From contig QWPO01000175.1 of NCBI GenBank assembly GCA_003669255.1, forward strand, positions 1 through 5,220: a DNA stretch of 5,220 nucleotides, in the 5' to 3' direction. The translations under genes were made by a program, and so were the position numbers. The DNA is from Planctomycetota bacterium (GTDB lineage Bacteria; Planctomycetota; Planctomycetia; Pirellulales; UBA1268). Shown here one piece after another: positions 1-5,220 of the stretch (its first letter is position 1; each line of letters starts with the position of its first letter). Below the pieces are notes generated by a model. That model was not told the origin of the DNA. It saw only the letters and a list, made by a program, of their open reading frames with translations, and ran no database searches.

Positions 1-245
1 GCTACTCGGCCGGCCTGCTGCTGGGCGTGTTCGTGCTTGGGGTGGCCACGCGCCGGGTGGGGCAGGGGGCCGCGCTCGTGGGTGCCGCCGCGGGCCTCGC
101 CGCCCTGCTCGTCGTCCAGTTCGTGCTGCCCGCGCGGGGTCTCACGATCGCCTGGCCGTGGTATGCCCTGATCGGCTCGGCCGTCACGTTCGCCGTCGGC
201 CTCGCTGCCTCGCTCGTCTTGCCCCGCGGAGAGATGGCCCGATGA
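1..245 (+). CDS. Sodium:solute symporter (SSS family), C-terminal end, 5'-truncated
   Basis: This is the 3' end of a gene that begins left of the window; 80 codons are visible in the frame starting at base 3, with a TGA stop at 243-245. The visible protein is almost entirely hydrophobic. It contains about three membrane segments: one starting YSAGLLLGVFVLGV, one around GAALVGAAAGLAALLVVQFV, and one around WPWYALIGSAVTFAVGLAA. A short basic loop (ATRRVGQ) separates the first two. The G-x-L-L-G-V-F-x-L-G segment followed by a TRRVGQ-type loop, and the W-P-W-Y-x-L-I-G start of the last helix, resemble the C-terminal helices of SSS/SLC5 Na+-coupled symporters. The protein would sit in the inner membrane and import a solute with sodium. 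The substrate cannot be read from this fragment. Overlap with the downstream peptidoglycan-hydrolase gene suggests a cell-wall sugar or muropeptide; Tannerella forsythia MurT is a precedent for a non-PTS MurNAc importer. Another polytopic transporter family is possible, since the diagnostic N-terminal core is missing. Confidence 0.72.
   Translation, partial: YSAGLLLGVFVLGVATRRVGQGAALVGAAAGLAALLVVQFVLPARGLTIAWPWYALIGSAVTFAVGLAASLVLPRGEMAR
228..233 (+). promoter_or_regulatory. Ribosome binding site for the amidase-DUF1343 gene
   Basis: GGAGAG lies 8 bases upstream of the ATG at 242, inside the last codons of the symporter gene. It supports ATG 242 over the in-frame GTG at 158. Starting at 158 would add 28 arginine-rich residues ahead of the signal peptide and overlap the symporter by far more. 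The ATGA overlap at 242-245 means ribosomes finishing the symporter can restart directly on this gene. Confidence 0.7.
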
Positions 246-2557
246 TCGCACCGCTCGTGCTCATGGTGGCTTCGTGCTTCGGGCTCGTGGCGGCGGCCGC
301 CGATCTGCCCCGGCTCGACCCAGCCGCGGCAGGCTTCGACCCCGTTCGCCTCGGCGCGATCGACGACCTCATCGAGGAGGCCCTCGCCGCGGGAAAAATG
401 CCGGGCTGCGTGGTCTGCATCGGCCGCCGCGACGGGATCGCCATGCTCAAGGCCTACGGCCGGCGCGCCGTGCAGCCGGCCGACGAGCCGATCACGGTCG
501 ATACGGTCTTCGACCTCGCCTCGCTCACGAAGCCCGTGGCCACCGCCACCGCAATCATGCACCTCGTGGAGTCGGGCAAGCTCCGGCTCTCCGACCCGAT
601 CGCGACCCACATCCCCGAGTTCGCCGCCAACGGCAAAGAAAAACTCACCGTCCACGACCTGCTCACGCACCAGAGCGGCCTGATCGCCGACAACCCGATC
701 GAAGACTACGCCGACGGTCCCGCGAAGGCCTTGGAGTGCATCTGGAATCTCACCCCGCTCCATCCCGTGGCCACGAAGTTCATCTATTCCGACGTCAACT
801 TCATCGTCCTTGGCCAACTCGTTGAGCGGCTTGCTGGCGAGCCGGTCGCTGCGTTCGCCGCTCGCAAGACGTTCGGCCCGCTCGGCATGACCGAAACGGG
901 CTATCAGCCGGCGGAGTCGCTCCAGGCCCGCACGGCGCCCACGGAGCAGCGGGACGGCCACTGGATGCGAGGCGAGGTGCACGACCCGCGCTGCTGGAAG
1001 CTCGGCGGCGTCGCCGGCCACGCCGGCCTCTTCGGCACCGCCACCGATCTCGCCCGCTATGCCACGATGATGCTCCACGGCGGCAGCCTCGACGGCGTCC
1101 GTGTGCTCGCGCCGGAAACGGTCGCCGTGATGACCCGCGGCTGGTCGATTCCCGGCGGCGGCTTCCGGGGCCTCGGCTGGGACAAGCGAAGCCCGCTGTC
1201 GAGCAACCGCGGCGACCTGCTCACCGAGGCCGCCTTCGGCCATGGCGGGTTCACGGGCACGGCCATCTGGATCGACCCCTCCCTCGATCTCTACGTGGTC
1301 TTCCTCTCGAACCGCGTCCACCCCGACGGCAAGGGGCTGGTCAATCCGCTGATCGCGCGAATCGCGTCGGCCGCAGTCGGCGCGCTCGTCGAGCCACGCG
1401 ACGTGCCGCAGGCCGCGACGGACCGGCCCGTGCTTACCGGGATCGATGTCCTCGTCCGCGACGGCTTCCGGCAGCTCGCGGGGAAACGGGTGGCGGTCAT
1501 CACGAACCACACCGGCCTCGACCGGGAGCGGCGGCGAACCGCGAGCCTGCTCGCCAAGGCCGACGGCGTAAAGCTCGTGGCGATCCTCGGGCCGGAGCAT
1601 GGGGCAAGCGGCACCTTCGACCAGGCCAACGTGCCGGATGGAACAGACGAGGAGACGGGCGTTCCCGTGAAGAGCCTCTATGGCGCCACGAAGCGGCCCA
1701 CGCCGGACATGCTCGCCGACGTCGATACGATCGTGTTCGACATCCAGGACATCGGCTGCCGGTTCTACACCTATGTCTCCACGATGCTGGAGGCGATGAA
1801 GGCCGCGGCCGAACACAAGAAGGCCTTCGTGGTGCTCGATCGTCCAAACCCGATCGACGGCGTGTCGATGGCGGGGCCGCTGGTGGATGCCGGCGCGGAA
1901 ACGTTCGTCGGCTGCCATCCGATTCCGCTCCGCCACGGGATGACCGTCGGCGAACTGGCGAAGATGTTTGCGGCCGATCTCAAGCTCGACCTCGATCTCA
2001 CCGTGATCCCCTGCGAGGGCTGGCGGCGGAGCGATGCGTTTGATGCCACGGGGCTGGAGTGGGTCAATCCGTCGCCCAACATGCGGAGCCTCACGGAAGC
2101 CTTTCTCTACCCCGGCATCGGTCTGCTCGAGTTCACGAATCTCTCGGTGGGCCGCGGTACCGACACGCCGTTTGAGGTGATCGGGGCCCCGTGGCTCGAC
2201 GGTCGCGTCCTCGCCGACGCCCTCGCCGCCCGGCGGATTCCGGGCGTGGGCTTTGTGCCGATCCGATTCACACCGAGTGCGAGCAAGTTCAAGGGCGAGC
2301 GGTGCGGTGGCGTGAACATCGTGGTCACCGACCGGGCGGCGCTCGATCCCGTCCGCGTGGGGCTCGAGATCTCGGTCGCCCTCCGGCAGCTGTACCCAAA
2401 GGAGTGGGAGGCCGAGAAGATTGCCACTCTGCTTCTGCACCGCTCCACGCTCGACGCGATCCTGGCCGGCGAAGGGGCCGACCTCGTGCTCGAAAAGGCC
2501 CGTGCCGGCCTCAAGGAGTTCGCCCTGCGGAGGCCGGGGCTGTTGCTCTACCGATGA
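242..2557 (+). CDS. Exported AmiE-like serine hydrolase fused to DUF1343/NamZ (GH171) exo-N-acetylmuramidase domain
   Basis: This 771-residue protein has two enzymatic halves. Residues 1-20 form a hydrophobic export signal ending in AAAA before D21. Residues about 28-380 are a beta-lactamase/AmpC-type (PF00144) serine hydrolase. The nucleophile motif is S94-L-T-K97, the second motif is Y182-S-D184 (a variant of YxN), and the third is H334-G-G-F-T-G. The ending LSNRVHPDG (355-363) is typical of the family. After a short linker, residues about 398-771 are a full-length DUF1343 domain. Its conserved blocks are ITNHTG (420-425), GPEHG (450-454), FDIQDIGCRFYTY (499-511), LDRPNPIDG (532-540), PIPLRHGMT (560-568), SPNMRS (611-616), GRGTDTPFE (637-645) and KFKGERCGG (682-690). 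In B. subtilis the equivalent separate proteins are AmiE, which removes peptide from MurNAc, and NamZ, which releases MurNAc from the non-reducing end of peptide-free glycan. By inference this protein does both outside the cytoplasm. E452 of GPEHG is my candidate catalytic acid. The ATGA overlap with the symporter gene indicates an operon. The serine hydrolase half could instead be an esterase or D-Ala-D-Ala peptidase; the DUF1343 assignment is firm. Confidence 0.93.
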   Translation: MIAPLVLMVASCFGLVAAAADLPRLDPAAAGFDPVRLGAIDDLIEEALAAGKMPGCVVCIGRRDGIAMLKAYGRRAVQPADEPITVDTVFDLASLTKPVATATAIMHLVESGKLRLSDPIATHIPEFAANGKEKLTVHDLLTHQSGLIADNPIEDYADGPAKALECIWNLTPLHPVATKFIYSDVNFIVLGQLVERLAGEPVAAFAARKTFGPLGMTETGYQPAESLQARTAPTEQRDGHWMRGEVHDPRCWKLGGVAGHAGLFGTATDLARYATMMLHGGSLDGVRVLAPETVAVMTRGWSIPGGGFRGLGWDKRSPLSSNRGDLLTEAAFGHGGFTGTAIWIDPSLDLYVVFLSNRVHPDGKGLVNPLIARIASAAVGALVEPRDVPQAATDRPVLTGIDVLVRDGFRQLAGKRVAVITNHTGLDRERRRTASLLAKADGVKLVAILGPEHGASGTFDQANVPDGTDEETGVPVKSLYGATKRPTPDMLADVDTIVFDIQDIGCRFYTYVSTMLEAMKAAAEHKKAFVVLDRPNPIDGVSMAGPLVDAGAETFVGCHPIPLRHGMTVGELAKMFAADLKLDLDLTVIPCEGWRRSDAFDATGLEWVNPSPNMRSLTEAFLYPGIGLLEFTNLSVGRGTDTPFEVIGAPWLDGRVLADALAARRIPGVGFVPIRFTPSASKFKGERCGGVNIVVTDRAALDPVRVGLEISVALRQLYPKEWEAEKIATLLLHRSTLDAILAGEGADLVLEKARAGLKEFALRRPGLLLYR

Positions 2558-2691
2558 ACGTGCTTGAAGCTCATCGTCCCCCCTCTGGCAGAGTATCCCG
2601 GCTGGGAAAGGATTGTTAGCGTTATGTGTGGTCGGGTGGAACGAGGGATTCCGGCCATGATTCGGAAATGATCGACACGGAGACACTCGAA
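2558..2691 (+). other. Intergenic spacer between the wall-recycling operon and the repeat-protein gene
   Basis: This 134-bp spacer has no gene I can support. CGATGA (2552-2557, overlapping the stop codon) and TCATCG (2571-2576) are inverted repeats, with GCTTGAAGC between them. They could form a weak bulged hairpin, but a C-rich run follows rather than a T-run, so I do not call a terminator. A relatively AT-rich patch at about 2608-2629 (GATTGTTAGCGTTATGTG) is the likeliest promoter area, though no clear -35/-10 pair is visible. A 5-base inverted repeat TTCCG/CGGAA (2649-2653 and 2663-2667) lies just before the upstream in-frame ATG. The length of the spacer suggests that the downstream gene has its own promoter. 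Confidence 0.45.
2679..2682 (+). promoter_or_regulatory. Ribosome binding site for the repeat-protein gene
   Basis: GGAG lies 9 bases before the ATG at 2692 and 12 bases before the adjacent ATG at 2695. The other in-frame ATG, at 2668, has no purine-rich site at usable distance. This decides the start in favour of 2692 (or 2695), which also places the basic start of the signal peptide right at the N-terminus. Confidence 0.6.
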
Positions 2692-5220
2692 ATGATGACG
2701 TCGCGTTCGTTTTTCCGCAGGCTCGCAGCACATCGCATCGCCCGACGTTCATTCGCGACCGCATTCGCGATCATGGTCGGCGTCGTTGCGTCGAATCTCG
2801 CGATGTCGCAGTCCCTCTCGGTCTACGAGCGCGTCCGCTTCGACATCGGCTCGACGGCCAACTCCGCCAACCCGCAGTACATCGGCTCAAATCCCATGGC
2901 GATCGCCTGGAGCGGCACACAACTCTATGTCGCCGGGTTCAACTCCTCCGCCAGCACCATCAACACCGCGATCACCCAGATCACCAATCCCAATGCGGCC
3001 CCCGGACTGAACGTCGTGCCGACATTCGCAGGTTCGTTCGGCACGCTCTCGACGGCAGCGAGCCGCGGCTACACCGGATTGGCCCTCACGGGCGGCAAGC
3101 TCGGCGCGGCATGGGACAACGGCGTAGTCTCGCCCAATGCCATCCAGGGCTTCGATACGTCGAGCAACGCTGTGCTGTGGAACCTGAGTGCCTCGGGAAC
3201 AACCACCACCAACGTGGGCACGTCGCGCGGTATGGCCGGCATCGGCGTCGATCCCGGCTACCAAGGCGATCCTTCGCAGGGCGGTGGCGGATTTGCCTGG
3301 ACAACCCAGGGCTCCGGCAGGCGTGCCGAAAACGACCCCACCACCGGTGTTCCAAGCTACGTGCTGAGCGGAAACGCAACGCCGGCCAATCCAAGTTCGG
3401 TCGGCGGCATGATCCTCAGTTCCTCGAGCACGCTCTGGCGCGACATCACGTTTGATCCGGCGAGCGGCGACCTGTACGCGAGAAACAACAACAACGTGAC
3501 GATGAACGTGCGGACGGGATCCAACAGCTGCGTGGCCGGCATCAACATCATCAGCGGCACGCTCATCACCACGCCAGCAAACAACGTCGGCACCAACATC
3601 GAGTTCCTGAGCGGCATCTCCTCGCAGGGCGGCGACTCCTACGCGGGAAATGCGTTGATTTTCAACGACCGCGTGTCGAACGCCTCGGGCCAAGCCTGGA
3701 CGAGCGTGATCAAAGTCGCGACCACCGGATCGACCACCGTGTCCCAGATTCCGACGAACTGGAACATGCTCTATGGTTCTTCCGTCAACGGGAGTTCGGT
3801 GTATGACTTCGGCTGGGACGGGACGACGCAAACGCTGGCCGTCCTGGACTACACCAACCGCACCGTGTCGATCTTTGACCTGAACGTCGACGTCCAGACG
3901 GTGGCCAGCGGCACGCAGACGGCGTCGCTCTCCGGCACCACGCCGCTCGCCAAGCAGGGCGCCGGCACGCTCGTGGCTGACCAGGCCGGCGCGATCGCCA
4001 CCAACACCGTCTACGTCGAGCAGGGCGCGCTCCAGATCGGCAGTGGCGGCACATCGGGGGTGATCGGTTCACCGGTGGCCGTGACCGTATCGTCGGGGGC
4101 GACGCTCGCCTTCAACCGCAGCGACAACTACGGCGGCAGCATCGGCAATACGATCGGCGGCGCAGGCGGCGTCGAACTCAGGAGCGGAGCCCTCACGCTG
4201 ACTGCGGCCAACGCCTACACGGGCGGCACCCTGATTTCCGGCGGCACCCTTTCCGTCGGCGACGGCAGCACGACGGGCTCCATCACCGGCAACGTCGTCA
4301 ACGATGGTGCCCTGGTGTTCAACCGTTCGAATGCCACGAGCCTGTCGGGCGTGATCTCGGGCACGGGCTCCGTCACGATCTCCGGCGGAGGCAGCGTGTC
4401 GCTCAACGGCGACAACACCTACTCCGGCCCGACGAACGTCGCGGCCGGCTCGCTGTTTGTGAACGGCGCCGCCACCGGTTCGGGTGCCGTCGCGGTCGCC
4501 TCCACCGCCACGCTTGCCGGCACCGGCACCGTGGGAGGGGCCACCACATTCCAGACTGGCGCCACGCTTGCCCCCGGCCTGTCGCTGGGCGTTGGCACGC
4601 TCTCGTTCAACGGCGGCGTCACATGGAACACGGGTGCGAACTACAACTGGCAACTCTTCGACGCCACCGGCACAGCTGGTGACATCGCGGGCTGGGATCT
4701 CGCCGCCATCGGTGACGGCCTCACGATCGCCGCCTCCTCGTCGGATCCGTTCCAGATCAACCTCTGGACGCTATCGGGTACGGGCCCCTTCGTGAGCGGC
4801 TCGGCGGCCAACTTCGATCCTGCCCAAAACTACACGTGGAAGATCGCCAGCGCCGCCGGAGGCATCACCGGCTTTGCTGCCAACAAGTTCGTGATCAACA
4901 CATCGGCTACGAACGGCACGGGCGGCTTCGCCAATGATTTCTCGGGCGGCACGTTCAGCGTGGCTCAATCGGGGAACGACCTCAATCTGGTCTACAGTGT
5001 CGGCGGTCCGTCGGTGATCACGATCGACGTGGCCAGCGGCACGCAGACGCAGACCCAGGCGGGCTACCCAACGCTCTCCGGTTCGATTCCGGTGGTGAAG
5101 ACCGGCGCCGGCACGCTGTCGATCACCGCTGCCAACACGCTCACCGGGTCCACCACCGTGCAGCAGGGCACGCTGCAGCTCGCCAACGGCTCAGCGCTGG
5201 CGTCGAGCAAGATCGTGCCC
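2692..5220 (+). CDS. Secreted protein with propeller-like N-terminal domain and autotransporter-associated beta-strand repeats, 3'-truncated (probable PEP-CTERM protein)
   Basis: The frame is open to the right edge (843 residues seen, no stop). Residues 1-39 are a signal peptide with a long basic start (R5, R9, R10, R15, R18, R19), a hydrophobic core about 22-37 and a plausible cut after A37-M-S39. Residues about 44-400 contain successive segments such as AIAWSGTQLYVAGF, DITFDPASGDLYARN and DFGWDGTTQTLAVLDYTN followed by VSIFDL. This W/F-D-x-x-x-x-x-L-Y rhythm suggests a beta-propeller, which is my inference. Residues about 404-630 and 780-843 carry autotransporter-associated beta-strand repeats (PATR, PF12951/TIGR02601 type), with GAGTL, NTYSG and Q-G-x-L-x-(I/L) blocks. 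LAPGLSLGVGTLSF (626-639) is the recurring LAPG-x-S-x-GTL block of such proteins. Residues about 648-768 form a non-repetitive beta-rich module ending in DLNLVYS. Composition is rich in Gly, Thr, Ala, Ser and Asn, with a single Cys (C280). Related planctomycete proteins usually end in a dockerin-like segment and a PEP-CTERM anchor, which would lie beyond the window. Likely surface-attached or extracellular; the specific role is unknown. ATG 2668 and 2695 are alternative starts. Confidence 0.88.
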   Translation, partial: MMTSRSFFRRLAAHRIARRSFATAFAIMVGVVASNLAMSQSLSVYERVRFDIGSTANSANPQYIGSNPMAIAWSGTQLYVAGFNSSASTINTAITQITNPNAAPGLNVVPTFAGSFGTLSTAASRGYTGLALTGGKLGAAWDNGVVSPNAIQGFDTSSNAVLWNLSASGTTTTNVGTSRGMAGIGVDPGYQGDPSQGGGGFAWTTQGSGRRAENDPTTGVPSYVLSGNATPANPSSVGGMILSSSSTLWRDITFDPASGDLYARNNNNVTMNVRTGSNSCVAGINIISGTLITTPANNVGTNIEFLSGISSQGGDSYAGNALIFNDRVSNASGQAWTSVIKVATTGSTTVSQIPTNWNMLYGSSVNGSSVYDFGWDGTTQTLAVLDYTNRTVSIFDLNVDVQTVASGTQTASLSGTTPLAKQGAGTLVADQAGAIATNTVYVEQGALQIGSGGTSGVIGSPVAVTVSSGATLAFNRSDNYGGSIGNTIGGAGGVELRSGALTLTAANAYTGGTLISGGTLSVGDGSTTGSITGNVVNDGALVFNRSNATSLSGVISGTGSVTISGGGSVSLNGDNTYSGPTNVAAGSLFVNGAATGSGAVAVASTATLAGTGTVGGATTFQTGATLAPGLSLGVGTLSFNGGVTWNTGANYNWQLFDATGTAGDIAGWDLAAIGDGLTIAASSSDPFQINLWTLSGTGPFVSGSAANFDPAQNYTWKIASAAGGITGFAANKFVINTSATNGTGGFANDFSGGTFSVAQSGNDLNLVYSVGGPSVITIDVASGTQTQTQAGYPTLSGSIPVVKTGAGTLSITAANTLTGSTTVQQGTLQLANGSALASSKIVP
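3901..4050 (+). repeat. Beta-strand repeat module, copy A (internal duplication)
   Basis: Residues about 404-453 of the repeat protein read VASGTQTASLSG, then LAKQGAGTLV, then VEQGALQIG. The same order (V-A-S-G-T-Q-T, L-S-G, K-x-G-A-G-T-L, V-x-Q-G-x-L-Q) recurs at 5029-5190. The first 21 bases (3901-3921) are identical to 5029-5049, so the similarity extends to the DNA level. The module marks the junction where the propeller-like part ends and the beta-helical part begins. Confidence 0.75.
4165..4470 (+). repeat. Two tandem PATR-type beta-strand repeats
   Basis: Two related units lie in series in the repeat protein. The first (about 4165-4269) reads GGVELRSGALTLTAANAYTG followed by ISGGTLSVGDG. 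The second (about 4351-4470) reads ISGTGSVTISGGGSVSLNG, then NTYSGPTNVAAGSLFVNG. Each has the N-x-Y-(S/T)-G turn and the (G/A)-G-(T/S)-L strand of autotransporter-associated repeats. Between them are shorter strands (NVVNDGALVFNRS) whose partner is FNRSDN upstream. They probably stack as rungs of a right-handed beta-helix. Confidence 0.7.
5029..5220 (+). repeat. Beta-strand repeat module, copy B (cut by the window edge)
   Basis: Residues about 780-843 read VASGTQTQTQAGYPTLSG, then VVKTGAGTLSITAANTLTG, then VQQGTLQLANGSALASSKIVP. This is the second copy of the module at 3901-4050, and it shares the 21-base identical start. It is a closer match to the PATR consensus than copy A because it keeps the A-N-T-L-T-G turn. 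The protein continues past the edge, so the module may be longer. Confidence 0.72.

Noticed and set aside
242..1390. Antibiotic-resistance beta-lactamase
   Set aside because: The domain belongs to the broad serine hydrolase family and has a YSD variant motif. It is fused to a muramidase-type domain, and the neighbours indicate cell-wall recycling rather than resistance.
2552..2576. Possible terminator hairpin at the end of the hydrolase gene
   Set aside because: The six-base arms are separated by an imperfect inner stem with a bulge, and a C-rich rather than T-rich tract follows. A rho-independent terminator is not supported.
2191..2619. Plus-strand open frame overlapping the end of the DUF1343 domain
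   Set aside because: It is an out-of-frame reading of the DUF1343 coding region, rich in Arg and Pro. The DUF1343 frame is conserved through to its own stop at 2555-2557.
2564..2627. Sigma-70 or ECF-type promoter in the spacer (TTGAAG at 2564, TTATGT at 2622, GGAAC at 2638)
   Set aside because: None of these elements has a partner box at acceptable spacing, so I describe only an AT-richer candidate area.
2..2764. A 920-codon open frame on the minus strand covering the whole hydrolase gene
   Set aside because: Its codons are the exact reverse complements of the sense codons, so stops would need TTA, CTA or TCA in the sense gene, which this GC-rich codon usage avoids. The translation is rich in Arg, Glu, Gly and His with no recognisable domain, while the plus strand carries two clear protein families.
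2887..3831. Minus-strand open frame of 314 codons opposite the propeller-like region (and a similar one at 4069-4653)
   Set aside because: Both are again in codon register with the plus-strand gene and have shadow-type composition. They are interrupted only where the sense gene uses TCA or similar codons.
3900..5220. Tandem DNA repeat or CRISPR-like array
   Set aside because: The periodicity is at protein level (beta-strand repeats in one open frame). Repeat units differ in length and sequence, with no constant repeat-spacer pattern.

Overview
The window is GC-rich with strong G/C bias at third codon positions, and all of its genes lie on the plus strand. The best fit is a planctomycete (Planctomycetota, possibly Pirellulales). 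This rests on a large secreted protein with autotransporter-associated beta-strand repeats, of the kind that usually ends in a PEP-CTERM sorting signal in these bacteria, and on the serine hydrolase/DUF1343 gene. No rRNA or other phylogenetic marker is present, so the assignment is an inference.

Layout. Positions 1-245 hold the last 80 codons of a multi-spanning membrane protein that looks like a sodium:solute symporter (SSS family). Its stop codon overlaps the start of the next gene in an ATGA (242-245). That gene, 242-2557, encodes a 771-residue exported protein. Its N-terminal half is a serine beta-lactamase/transpeptidase-like (AmiE-like) hydrolase, and its C-terminal half is a DUF1343 domain (NamZ/GH171 exo-beta-N-acetylmuramidase family). 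A 134-bp spacer (2558-2691) follows with no convincing terminator or promoter. From 2692 to the right edge runs an incomplete gene (843 codons seen) for a secreted protein with a propeller-like N-terminal half and a repeat-rich beta-helical C-terminal half.

How the genes may work together. In Bacillus subtilis, AmiE removes peptides from MurNAc and NamZ releases MurNAc from the non-reducing end of peptide-free glycan. Here the two activities appear fused in one exported polypeptide. The gene is translationally coupled to a symporter, which could import the released sugar or peptide. The set reads as a compact peptidoglycan (muropeptide) salvage unit. The repeat protein downstream is probably a separate transcription unit concerned with the cell surface or extracellular matrix.

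The most interesting item is the amidase-muramidase fusion coupled to a transporter. Each domain family is known. The substrate of the fused enzyme and of the transporter is inferred, not shown. Very long open frames on the minus strand are codon-bias shadows and are not annotated.
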